Of a DNA stretch of 64,000 bases, positions 45,629 to 54,764 are shown piece after piece. The stretch's first letter is position 1, and each line of letters opens with the position of its first letter. The notes below the pieces were generated by a model, which had not been told where the DNA came from, ran no database searches, and saw only the letters and a list, made by a program, of their open reading frames with translations. The stretch comes from Epiperipatus broadwayi (Eukaryota; Onychophora; Udeonychophora; Euonychophora; Peripatidae). The position numbers and the translations under genes were made by a program. The stretch is from assembly GCA_028023455.1 (NCBI GenBank), contig JAQFVV010006208.1:7920963-7984962 (forward strand), written 5' to 3'.

Positions 45629-46078
45629 AGGCAGAAACCGCGGTCTGAGGTTGAGGGTATTTTTGAAGCTTCATAAGAGTTTGTTTTTAACTTACTCTAT
45701 ATATAACATTTGTAAATAGGAGCTTTATTAAAATTAGGTCATCTGACTTGATTTTTTATCAATTTAATTTTAGTTTTTTGCTATTAATGCTTTGGCGATT
45801 TTATATTGCTAGAGCTATTAATATATGGTGGATCTGAACTTAGTTTCAGTCCCATACTGCTATTTGAGTTAGATAGCTGGATTTTTGGACATTTAAATGT
45901 CTGAAAGTTTCAGATTTTCTTCTCAATAGTTAGGCATTGATAAAATGCTGGACTAGTTCTAGTATTTTTATTCCCTAGCACCTCACTGATGACGCTAGAG
46001 GCAGAAACCGCGGTCTGAGGTTGAGGGCATTTTTGAAGCTTCATAAGAGTTTGTTTTTAACTTACTCTATATATAACA
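45629..46078 (+). repeat. Hammerhead repeat family C, tandem copies
   Basis: 45629-45711 and 45998-46078 are the same sequence (GAGGCAGAAACCGCGG.. to ..TTACTCTATATATAACA) 369 bases apart. One full unit plus a second 3' part is therefore arranged head to tail. The complete hammerhead is in the right copy; the left one has only the half from AGAGGCAGAAAC onwards. Non-coding. The head-to-tail layout with a ribozyme per unit resembles Penelope pLTRs and retrozymes. Confidence 0.8.
45981..46020 (+). ncRNA. Hammerhead-like motif, family C, best preserved
   Basis: Plus strand: stem I CCUCA (45981-45985), core CUGAUGA (45986-45992), stem II GC/GC around UAGAG (45993-46003), GAA (46004-46006), palindromic stem III ACCGCGGU (46007-46014), cleavage-site C (46015), stem I partner UGAGG (46016-46020). 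All core residues and a perfect 5-bp stem I are present. Stem II is weak, so dimerisation through stem III is likely. Confidence 0.75.
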
Positions 46079-46508
46079 ATTATGGATTACATAATACAGC
46101 AATGTTTCCTGTAAAAAAAATCCAATTAACTAGAAATGAGTCATGAGTTTGCTGTGCCAATGAACGTCAAGTAAATCAAAAGCTTTTACAGAACAAAGAT
46201 AAATGAAAATGCTAATGCTAAATGTAAGTTAAAGTAATCCTGTGATACAAAGTCATAGGGGTATATATGCTTTTTCCATTTTACAATAGTATATTCGCAT
46301 CGTATACTTTGTCTATGATTACACCAGAATTTAGAAATATTAAACCCCTAAACATCACATGATCACCATTTCTTATGCTTGCTCATAACTGTTACTAAAA
46401 CAGGGAAAACTCTCCATACAGTAGTGCCACCCAGTGCAAGCCAGAGTAATCGATGGATGCCAGAAGGCTTGTGCATAAAATCCCTATCTAGTGCCTACTC
46501 ATTCAATA

Positions 46509-46550
46509 TCCCCAGACTAGTTTCCGGCTTGTGGATTTCATCAGTGAGGA
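46509..46550 (-). ncRNA. Hammerhead-like motif, family A
   Basis: Minus strand: UCCUCA, CUGAUGA, weakened stem II (AUCC..GCCG around ACAA), GAA, ACUAGU, C, UGGGGA. Core and stems I and III intact; stem II damaged. Confidence 0.55.
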
Positions 46551-46610
46551 GCCTTGGAGGGCTTGCATCAGATCATGAGATCTAGGTGCAGTGCTTTTAG
46601 ATCCAAGGCT

Positions 46611-46651
46611 CCTCACTGATGAAAGCCTTAAGCTAAAAACTAGACTGGGAA
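46611..46651 (+). ncRNA. Degenerate hammerhead-like motif, family A
   Basis: Plus strand: CCUCA, CUGAUGA, stem II AGC/GCU around CUUAA, but AAA replaces GAA and stem III reads ACUAGA. Inactive by inspection. Confidence 0.45.
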
Positions 46652-46765
46652 TATTGAATGAGTAGGCACCAGATAGGGGTTTATGCACAAGCCTTTGGGC
46701 ATCCAAGGATTATTCTGGCTTGCATTGAGTGACACTACTGTATGGAGAGTTTTGTCTGTTTTAAT

Positions 46766-47420
46766 TTAGAAATTTGTTTAACATTAGAGGGGATTTGCTT
46801 TCAAGCTTCCTTCAGCTCCCCACTCCATTTTATATACATGAAGAAAAAAATGAAATGTAATATCTGAATATTCCAAATTGATAGTCGATTCCTTTCAGAA
46901 AAATATGAAATATTATAAGAAATATTAATTATACAATCATTTGTTGATTAATACCATCCTAAGGGGTTTGAATTCAACAGCTAAAGATTCATGATTTCTT
47001 TTCTCAATTGAATAAATTTAAAAGAGACAAAAAAAAAACTGTTTTGGTCAGTAGAATTAATATGCATAACCTGTTTTTGTATGCTAGAGCAATACCCAGT
47101 CTTTGCCCTGGTGGTTAAGCACAGTTATTAGTGGCAGATTCAGAGGTGAAATAGCGGAATTGATTCTGAGCTAAGTAACTTGAAATAACAGCTTGTATTA
47201 ATTGGAGGAAACTACTAAATATTCCATTTGCAAATAGGATCCTCAAACATAATGCCTTTAAACAAATAAATAACATCACCTTTTGAATTACCATATGTTA
47301 TCCTTTTAAAGATTGATTGATATTGTAAAACATTTTGCATTTATATCTCAATAAAACACCAACATTTTGTGGATGTTTTTAGTTAATAATTCAGTGGCTC
47401 CATTGTACATATGTGCAAAG
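46766..47420. other. AT-rich DNA, nothing recognised
   Basis: No recognised feature before the LTR at 47428. Confidence 0.4.
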
Positions 47421-47427
47421 TATACAC

Positions 47428-48516
47428 TGTTATATCTCACCTTCAACTAATGGATTAGTCCAAAATGCAACTTATCTTGATTGGATTGAACATTCATCAC
47501 CACAAACCAATAGACATGTGAATAGATAAGAGCAGAAAGAGGCTAATAGATGATGGTGCTCAGTAAATCCGATTGCTTTCTTTATGGAAGGGCACTTGGC
47601 TATAAATAATCAGTCCAGTTGAAGATACTTGGGCAAAACAAATTACTGTCTGAGTGATACAGCAGTATGCACATCCACCATATGGGTAAAGCAATGAGAC
47701 AAGTTCAGGATAAAACTGGAAGCTGCTAGAATATAAACTAGACCTGAGGCAAGCTGCACAGAACAGATACGGGGTAAGCTATCATGGTACAAGTGGAAGT
47801 GTTAGGTAAACCTAAAGAAGCACCTAAAATCCCTTACAATAACAAATATATAAGGTATATGAGCACAGACTTTTACACGACCCACCGCTCACCACTCTAT
47901 CTCATATAACTGCATACACTTGAACACATATAAGTCTGTGCTCATATACCCTATATATTACATATATTGATACAGGTATATAATAAGCCTGTATTTCAGT
48001 TATTACAATAATAATTGCATATTACCAAATTCACCACTTCCTTTATTTTACTGTAATATCTTATATAAATGCAATTTATACCGATTGTATTTTGAACCCA
48101 TTTTAGAAAAAACCTTTTATTGTACCTATACACATACACAATCTTATGTTTCGACTGTCCTGCAGTTTTCTTCAGAGTTGCAAAGTAAATGTGGCTCTGA
48201 AGAAGACTGCTGGATAGTCTAAATATGAGATTGTGTTTGCGTTTATATACAATAAAAGGCTTTTGTTAAAAGGGTTCAAAGTAGAATAGATAAATTGCAT
48301 TTACATGATAATTGGATAGCAACCAAACCCTATACCTAAGCTAATGTATCAGGTGTGTAGTGTAGCAAGCATAATTGTATATAATCCGTAAAATAGTATA
48401 TATAAATCCAATAGATTTAACTTAATCTTGTATAGATTTGTAAACATATATACACACTTGAAATAAATATTCAATCATATAGTTTGTGTCTATTACGAAC
48501 ACACATAAACACAACA
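47428..48516 (+). repeat. 5' LTR of an old Ty3/Gypsy element, interrupted
   Basis: Begins TGTTATATCTC and ends ACACAACA. It aligns with 51364-51983 (TGCTATATCTC...CATAACA) in two parts: 47428-47845 and 48300-48516. The middle is a foreign insertion. Shared blocks include GATGGTGCTCAGTAAA, TATAAATA.T.AGTCCAGTTG, ATCAGGT.T.TAG.GTAGCAA and an AATAAA-type signal near the end. Many substitutions between the LTRs mean an ancient insertion. A possible primer-binding site starting TGGCTTAGTATGAG follows at 48521. Confidence 0.75.
47846..48299. repeat. Palindromic hammerhead-like insertion in the LTR
   Basis: Two nested inverted repeats: 47846-47873 with 47930-47958 (GGTATATGAGCACAGAC and complement), and about 48040-48165 with 48195-48300. 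The inner edges of the second carry CUGAAGA, stem II ACUG/CAGU around CAGGA, GAAAC on the minus strand (48148-48178), and a decayed mirror copy on the plus strand (48196-48232). Same design as 53115-53330. Confidence 0.65.
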
Positions 48517-49700
48517 GATATGGCTTAGTATGAGCTCGATTCACAAAACTTTTTTTCCTCAGCTGGAAAAGTTTTAAAATGATAAAAATTTTATACCTGT
48601 GAGTTGAGTTGTTTAGATCTTTGTCATTAAGTACAAAAAATAGCCCGTCAATAAAAATTAGAAAATGAAACATCAGTGGTTACTTGTTACAAAGAATTTC
48701 ATCTAGCTTATTCTAAAAATTGGCCAGCCTACATTGATTGAATGCTTTTCTAAATGCAGAATAAAGTCCGATTTTAAATGGACCCATTTGTGGCAATGAG
48801 TCATTCTCAAACTACAAAATATTATAATCATCATATGCTGCTCTAATACTTTTGTTTGAGTTTGATTTTGATAAAGCATTATTTCTACTGTCAAACTTTT
48901 TCAGCCCAAAATCCTTAAGGATAATGCAGAGATATTACTTCAATATTTGTACACCAGGAGGAGGAGAAGAAAACAATAGATTTTGCCATTAAAATCATAA
49001 AGTTAGCTCTGGTTTGTGACTTTTAGGACTTCTAAGCTTTGAGAAACCATTTTATTTGTGGAATGAAAGACCGCATTCTTAGGGTCAAGCTGTTGATGGA
49101 TATGGGAATTATAGATTATTCAGCTGTCTCTCAGGCAACTCTAGCCGAGTTGGCAGTGTCAAGCAGCTCTATTAAAGAAAACAGATTATAGTATTAACAT
49201 TGTCAATCAAAAACTTGACCAAACAAATACCAATTTGACAATAGAAAATAAAATTCCTGAATAAATTGGCAAAACCAAATGGAACTTTGGTATAAATGTG
49301 ACATAATAAAGTACGTATACATCGAATATCCATGTCAATTACAGTGTGTAAATATTATAGCCATCAAGATTACAGTATTATAGCATGTTGGTCATATAGA
49401 AGCTGATTGTTTAAAAAAAAACAAGTCACACAGAAAAGAATGAAAATCCATTCCAAAAAGCTGGAAGGGCAATATAAAATTAAATTATATGTGAGCAGTG
49501 TTGATTCTACCTTTAAAAGTAAAATCAATATTAATGATATGCCAATAACAATGGAACTGGATTCAGAGTCTGTAGAATCCATTGTATCAAAAAAAGGCAT
49601 GGGTTATCATTAATAGGAAACATCAGCTGCCACCTAGTAGTAAAACAATCATTAATTATCAAGGCAGTCAAGTATCATTCTTAGGTCAAACAAGAGGTAC
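48517..49700 (+). pseudogene. Gag and protease remnants of the Ty3/Gypsy element
   Basis: Plus-strand traces in shifting frames: a capsid-end-like segment FICGMKDRILRVKLL (near 49055-49100), degenerate CCHC knuckles (CKYYSHQ..., HVGHIEADCLKK, near 49345-49410), and a retropepsin core KININDMPITMELDSES (near 49510-49570; the catalytic DTG/DSG is decayed to DSES) followed by LPPSS..., LGQTRGTV. The order gag-knuckle-protease is that of gypsy elements. Not functional. Confidence 0.7.
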
Positions 49701-49706
49701 AGTTAC

Positions 49707-50752
49707 TATTGTTTTCCTGAAGATTTGTGATGATGGTACTTAAGTTCTATTTCCATCATCTAATATAAATATTGAATGTCATTAGAAAAATGTATTTAAA
49801 TATTCCAAATACATTCAACTGTTAGTAATAGTTCACATCTTACTATATGCATGTTTCGAGAGGTATTATTCTCCCCTCTTCTTAAAGTATTGCTGACCTG
49901 ACTAGTGACAGTCCTAGGATGAGAATCAAACCTGGAACCTTAGATATTGAATTTTAAGATAATACTCTGAGTCATCTTGCCAAAGGAAACAGTCAGTAGA
50001 AAGTTTATATACTTATCTATGAAGTTCCTCCTAATTTCTCCACTTTTTCCTAAGAGCAAAGTTGATCAATGGTTTTCATATATTATGTATAGTCACAGTA
50101 AGTTGACTTATGGAATTGTTTACCGTTATTATGTGAGCATCTTCTTTAAATTTTCTTCTTTCTTTTCTATCCATTATTTTTGTATTTTCCCAATTAAACA
50201 TATGTTCATTGGTAAATACAGTCTACTACCATAGACATCTGTTTTCTCTCTTCTAATCATCAGCTTGTGTTCTTGCAATCATTTTTCAATAGGGCGACTA
50301 GTCTCACCAATATACATTCTTCCACATTTACATGGTATTTCATAGATGCAGTTTTTTCTCTTCAGCATTTCAAGTTTAGGTTTTGTAGATGTTAAAATTC
50401 CTCATAGTGTGGTAAGGCTCTGGAAAACTGTTCTGATGTTGTACTGATTGCAGATTTTCCTTAATTTGCCTGATTATTTTTGGCATGTATGGATACCCTA
50501 CAATACTAATATTAGTTGTTTTTTTTTTAATGGCTCTTTTTGTTGTCTGTTTAAGGTTTTCTTAAAAACAACAAACGGATGACCATTTTTCATAAGAGTT
50601 TGTTCTATATAGATCGAAATGTTGTGCATATACTAACCTGTGTCCTAATATTAACAGTTGTATGTATTTGGAATATTTAAATAAAGCTAAATTTTACAAA
50701 GACATTTAATATATTAGATGATGGAAATAATCCAATATACAAATACAAGTAA
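49707..50752 (-). mobile_element. Penelope-like element nested in the Ty3/Gypsy protease gene
   Basis: Flanked by AGTTAC at 49701-49706 and 50753-50758, a likely 6-bp target duplication. The minus strand encodes a frameshifted GIY-YIG endonuclease (IYEIPCKCGRMYIGET near 50300-50345) and a 3' region matching 24780-25100. Both ends carry the same non-coding segment in inverted orientation (TCCATCATCTAATAT.. on the left, complement at 50700-50735). This is a common Penelope arrangement. RT is missing. A degenerate hammerhead-like motif is at about 49856-49886. Confidence 0.8.
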
Positions 50753-50758
50753 AGTTAC

Positions 50759-50872
50759 AATCCCTAATAAACAATTCCTTTGCCTATTGTTGTGCCTGCT
50801 GGTAAGCATAGTAATTTATTAGGCCATGACTGGTTCAATCACTTGGGTTTACAGTGTTAGGGTAAATCATCT
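50759..50872 (+). pseudogene. Protease-end remnant of the Ty3/Gypsy element, right of the insertion
   Basis: The plus strand resumes with IPLPIVVPAGKHSNLLGHDW then FNHLGLQC and a stop. This is the LLGxDW block between protease and reverse transcriptase of gypsy polyproteins. It continues the frame of the segment left of the nested insertion, apart from one shift. Confidence 0.75.
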
Positions 50873-50899
50873 TACCAAAATAAATTTAAGTCTAACCAG

Positions 50900-51160
50900 A
50901 AGTGAGTGATAATAAACTGGGTTTGGGCCAAGGACAAACATGTCAGTCTATAGACCTTATTCAATATGGTCATAAAAACAAATACTAAAGTGCATATAGC
51001 ACTCAAGTTCTGTCACATGTATGGTGGAATTGCCAAACAGGTTTCAGCAGTGGTAATGAATGCAAACAGTAGTTGTTCAAACAGCATAGGGACTGCAAGA
51101 CTGCAGGTACAGAAACTAGCTAAGACTAAATTATACATCATCATTCAATAGTGAAGAAGA
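50900..51160 (+). pseudogene. Integrase C-terminal remnant of the Ty3/Gypsy element
   Basis: The plus strand gives INWVWAKDKHVSL and, about 45 residues on, CHMYGGIAKQV, matching the VWAKDY...RHVDQLR spacing of gypsy integrase C-termini. Reverse transcriptase, RNase H and the integrase core are absent. The internal deletion resembles that of the element at 1-8082. Confidence 0.5.
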
Positions 51161-51347
51161 TGGAGAAGTCATTAGCCAAAAATTAAGAATCATCAGCCAG
51201 CAATGATGAGTCTATAAAGTCACCAAATCTACAAAAAAAAAAAAAGACCAGACCTGCTGATGAACTCACCAAATCTAATGAAACCAGAAGTTGGTGAATA
51301 CATCCACCAAGCATCTGAATGACATTTTTCAGAGATAATTTTAACCA

Positions 51348-51363
51348 GGGGAGAGGGGAGGGA
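51348..51363 (+). other. Polypurine tract of the Ty3/Gypsy element
   Basis: GGGGAGAGGGGAGGGAA lies directly before the 3' LTR start TGCTATATCTC. Confidence 0.8.
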
Positions 51364-51983
51364 ATGCTATATCTCAGCCTACCTTCAATTAATAGACTAA
51401 TCCAGATTCCATCTTACTGGCCACAGATTAATAGATACGTAAATAGGAAAAGATATATCTAATAACAGAAACAGGCCAATAAGTGATGGTGCTCAGTAAA
51501 ACAGATTGCTTTCATTATGAAAGAAATGTAACTATAAATAGTTAGTCCAGTTGGAGATAAAGTTAGTCAACAATAAATGAGTCAGAATGTGACAGCACTA
51601 CACATGTCCACTACATGGCTAAAGCAGGGGAGGCTGCTAGAACATACTCTAGACATAAGCTAAGCTGTCACAGGTCAGTTGGAAGTTTACACATGACACA
51701 AGCTGTCATGGTGCAAGTGAAACTATTAAGTAAATCGAGAAGAGTATTTGAAGTCACCTGACAGTAATAGTTGCACGGCAATCAAACACTATATCTCAGC
51801 CAATATATCAGGTATATAGCGTAGCAAACATTAGTGTATATAATCTGTAATTAGTACATATATACGCCGACAGCTTTAAACAGACTTATGAAGATTTGTA
51901 AAATATTGTACATATATGTGTAATAAAAATTCAGTTAATATTTATACGGAGTCCGAGTTTATGACAAGCACACAAACATAACA
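51364..51983 (+). repeat. 3' LTR of the old Ty3/Gypsy element
   Basis: About 620 bp, TGCTATATCTC to CATAACA, preceded by the polypurine tract. It aligns with the split 5' LTR. Flanks TACAC (left LTR) and TATTC (right LTR) do not give a clear 5-bp target duplication, consistent with age. Confidence 0.8.
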
Positions 51984-52036
51984 TATTCAAAAACAATTCA
52001 CCCATTAAATAAATATTCGTAAACATTCAATTAATG

Positions 52037-52131
52037 GTTTTTTTTTCATATGTCAAATGCATTGACCGGGGAGCGAATCCGGGCCAGCTGCTTGGAAGGC
52101 AGCTATGCTAACCACTAGGCCACCAACGCTT
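52037..52131 (-). mobile_element. tRNA-Gly(TCC)-derived SINE, copy f
   Basis: The minus strand is close to a tRNA-Gly: GCGTTGGTGGCCTAGTGGTT, AGCTGCCTTCCAAGCAGCTG (anticodon TCC), CCGGATTCGCTCCCCGG, then TGCATTTGACATATG and an A run. Nearly the same as copy e at 42955. Confidence 0.85.
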
Positions 52132-53110
52132 GACTATATTCAGTTAAAATTGACCATGAGTTCTATATTAAAAATCAATTTTACATAACACTAATTGGTA
52201 GGAAATATTTAGGTATTATTAATTAGAAGATAAAACAAGGAAAGACATCATAAAAACTTTGGTTGTTTAGGCCGTTTTTTATCTTAACAATTTCGAATTT
52301 ATATATGGAAGAACTTTGCATAAAAATGTGAGTTCCAGTCGCAAATTTAAAAATGAAAAACTATTACATACCTTTTAATGATTGGTCATATTGAGTGACA
52401 AAAATTAACATACACACACATTTAAAAATAGTAATAACAAACATTTCATTTAAATAATAATCTGTGTGACCTTTATTCAAATATTTGAGAAATCTCCGAC
52501 TAAAAACTAATGAGAATATCTACACATGTTAAATCCAATTAAAACTACTCTAGACTAAACTGCTTTTTACTAAAACATATTTTTGTAAAAGTTAAAATAG
52601 TTAAATTGGTCAGTATAAATACATTTCTTATCTATGTCTAAATACATCATTCATTTCTACTTTTCAGCAGATTTTATTTTTAAAAGGCACAGAGTATGTG
52701 ATAAAACACCAAATATATATGAAGAGAAATTATCCAGCATAGAAACAATTCATACTTACAAATCAAACAACAATATTAATCTAAAATATGGAAAACAAAA
52801 TAATAATAAAACTTTTCACACGGATTTCTTATATTTTCTTTCATGTGACTTCCTGAAGTAGTGGTTAATTTATTTACCTAAGCGGATAATCTAAGAGTTC
52901 TAATCCAAATAAAACTAGGAAATTTTTATCAGACATTTAATGATTTTCAAACAAGTTAATTAGTGATCCATAGTCAACCATAATAAATATAAAGACCTGA
53001 TTGAAAGGGTTTGATGACTGACAAAAAAAGCCTAAAAATGATTGGTGGATTAAATGTGCAAATAAGATACAGACATTCTTAGTAGTATTATTCTTATATC
53101 TTCTCCTTTA
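52132..53110. other. AT-rich DNA, nothing recognised
   Basis: The plus ORF 52634-52861 (75 codons) has no recognisable domain. Confidence 0.4.
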
Positions 53111-53114
53111 CTTT

Positions 53115-53330
53115 TTTTGTATTCCTTCATATATCCATATATATATATTACTTTTATAAGTGTCCACATATACACTCTAATACAATTTTATATATATATA
53201 ATTCCTTTAATTTTCTGATGAAGACTGCAGGACAGTTGAAATTATTAGAAAATTAAAAGAATTATATAAAAAAAATTTGCATTAGAGTGTATATGTGGAG
53301 ATTTATAAAAGTAATATATATGAATACAGA
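53115..53330 (+). repeat. Palindromic hammerhead-like repeat
   Basis: Inverted repeat: CCACATATACACTCTAATAC on the left (53163-53182) and its complement at 53282-53302. The interior arms TTAATTTTCT / AGAAAATTAA bracket a core: CUGAUGA, stem II ACUG/CAGU around CAGGA, GAAA (53216-53243). The palindrome extends stem I greatly, so the core sits in the loop end of a long hairpin. Confidence 0.65.
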
Positions 53331-53454
53331 CATTCTCTGATCTTGATCATTTTAGATCCTTAATAGATGCATTGAAAATAACGTGGATGTGAGAAATGAT
53401 ATCACAATCCTAATAAATCCAACAACAGCACTCTCTTATATTTTTGGCAATGAT

Positions 53455-53770
53455 ATTTTGAACAGATGGAAGGAATATTTTGATCATCTTTTGAATAATG
53501 ATCCAAGAATTGATTGAGATAACAATTTTTAACAAAATATCTATTTTCTCTCATTTAGATTTGGTGAAATCAAAACAGCACTTTGTAATCTCAAAAATGG
53601 AAAAGGTGCACAGTTCCAATGAAATATGTGGTTTTAACAAATGACAGGGATATTACTTCAAAAATACTGAAATTTGTTAGTAATATATGAAGATAAAAAA
53701 TTGTGTCAATTGAATCTTAAATATATTTTTATTGTTCTAATTTTAAAAACAAAGGCTATTGACGAGATTA
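53455..53770 (+). pseudogene. LINE ORF2 5' part (connection region to RT start)
   Basis: The plus strand gives ILNRWKEYFDHLLNNDPRID, then FGEIKTALCNLKNGKG and decayed continuation up to ILLQKY. These blocks lie between the endonuclease and RT palm of endonuclease/RT LINEs. Interrupted by the family A repeat at about 53778. Confidence 0.8.
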
Positions 53771-53777
53771 CAGTAAA

Positions 53778-54075
53778 TCATCAAACATCACATGATCACC
53801 TATGCTTATGCAAGCTGTTTCACAGAGGCAAAACTCTACATACAGTAGCTAATAAGGTAAAAGATGACTGCTTGAGGGTTGCATTAAATCCCAAGATCTA
53901 GGTGCAGTGATCTCAGATCCAAGGCTCCTCACTGATGAAAGCCTCAAGCTAGAAACTAGTCTGGTGATTTTGGATGAGTAGGCACTAGATAGAGATTTTC
54001 TGCACAAACCTTCTTGCTTCCATTAATTACTCTGGCTTGCAATGAGTGGCACTACTGTATGGAGAGTTTAACCTC
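53778..54075 (+). repeat. Hammerhead repeat family A, inserted in a LINE
   Basis: Starts with the inverted end CATCACATGATCACC and ends ...CTACTGTATGGAGAGTTTAA. It contains the plus-strand ribozyme motif at 53926-53967. It separates two consecutive parts of one LINE, showing this family is itself mobile. Confidence 0.75.
53926..53967 (+). ncRNA. Hammerhead-like motif, family A
   Basis: Plus strand: UCCUCA, CUGAUGA, stem II AGC/GCU around CUCAA, GAA, palindromic stem III ACUAGU, C, UGGUGA (one mismatch in stem I). Core intact. Confidence 0.65.
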
Positions 54076-54104
54076 TGTGAAATGACACTTTTAAAAATCC
54101 TTGT

Positions 54105-54735
54105 TTAATAGGTTGCTTCCAGTTATAGATTAATGGTTACCAGAGACTCAATATGATTTTATGGAAATCAAGAAGGACTATAGGCATGGTTTTTGATGCC
54201 AGGCAAATGAAAGAAAAATGTTGGGAACAAAGAAGTGATTTATTGCCTTTATTGATTTTGTTAAGGCAATTGATTCAGCTACTATAACATGTCTATGACA
54301 TTGTTTGAAATTAGTTATTTTGTCCACCAAAATTTGATATAATATAGCTTCTACATGATGAAATGAGAGGAAGTGTGATTTATATATTCCTTTTATTGAT
54401 TTGGTCAAGGCATTTGATTCAGTTAATAGAACATGTCTACAGCATTGTTTGAAATTAGTTATGTTGTCCACCAAAATTTATTGATACTATACAGCTTCAT
54501 TATGAAATGAGAAAAAGTACGATTTATATATTGCTTTTATTGATTTGGTTAAGACATTTGATTCAGTTAATAGAATACAGCATTGTTCGAAATTAGTTAC
54601 ATTGCCCACCAAAATTTATTGATATAATATAGCTTCTATATGATGAAATGAGATGAAGTGTGATTTATATATTGCTTTTATTGATTTGGTCAAGGCATTT
54701 GATTCAGTTAATAGGGCTTCTATGTTTAAGTTGAT
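54105..54735 (+). pseudogene. LINE RT segment with four tandem copies of the palm motif
   Basis: Starts LPESQYDFMEIKKD... and CQANERKMLGTKK (the QCGFR...ARQLQEK region), then the palm motif FIDxVKAFDSVNR four times. The ATTGATTT start of each copy lies at about 54251, 54394, 54539 and 54680, a period of 141-145 bases. Each copy also repeats LSTKIY and the following AGCTTC.ATGATGAAATGAG. The third and fourth copies have small deletions. The repeated part is a tandem duplication inside a dead LINE, not a normal ORF. Confidence 0.85.
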
Positions 54736-54764
54736 AATAAAATCAGGAACTTGGGTTCAAGATT

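Larger units (their letters stand above)
46345..46765. repeat. Hammerhead repeat family A, head-to-head palindrome
   Basis: An inverted dimer: left arm about 46349-46555 (minus orientation, starting CATCACATGATCACC), right arm about 46600-46765 (plus orientation), sharing GCACTGAGTGGC-like, ATGCCAGAAG-like and TCCTCACTGATGA blocks. Each arm has a ribozyme motif, so a transcript could fold into one long hairpin. Confidence 0.8.
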
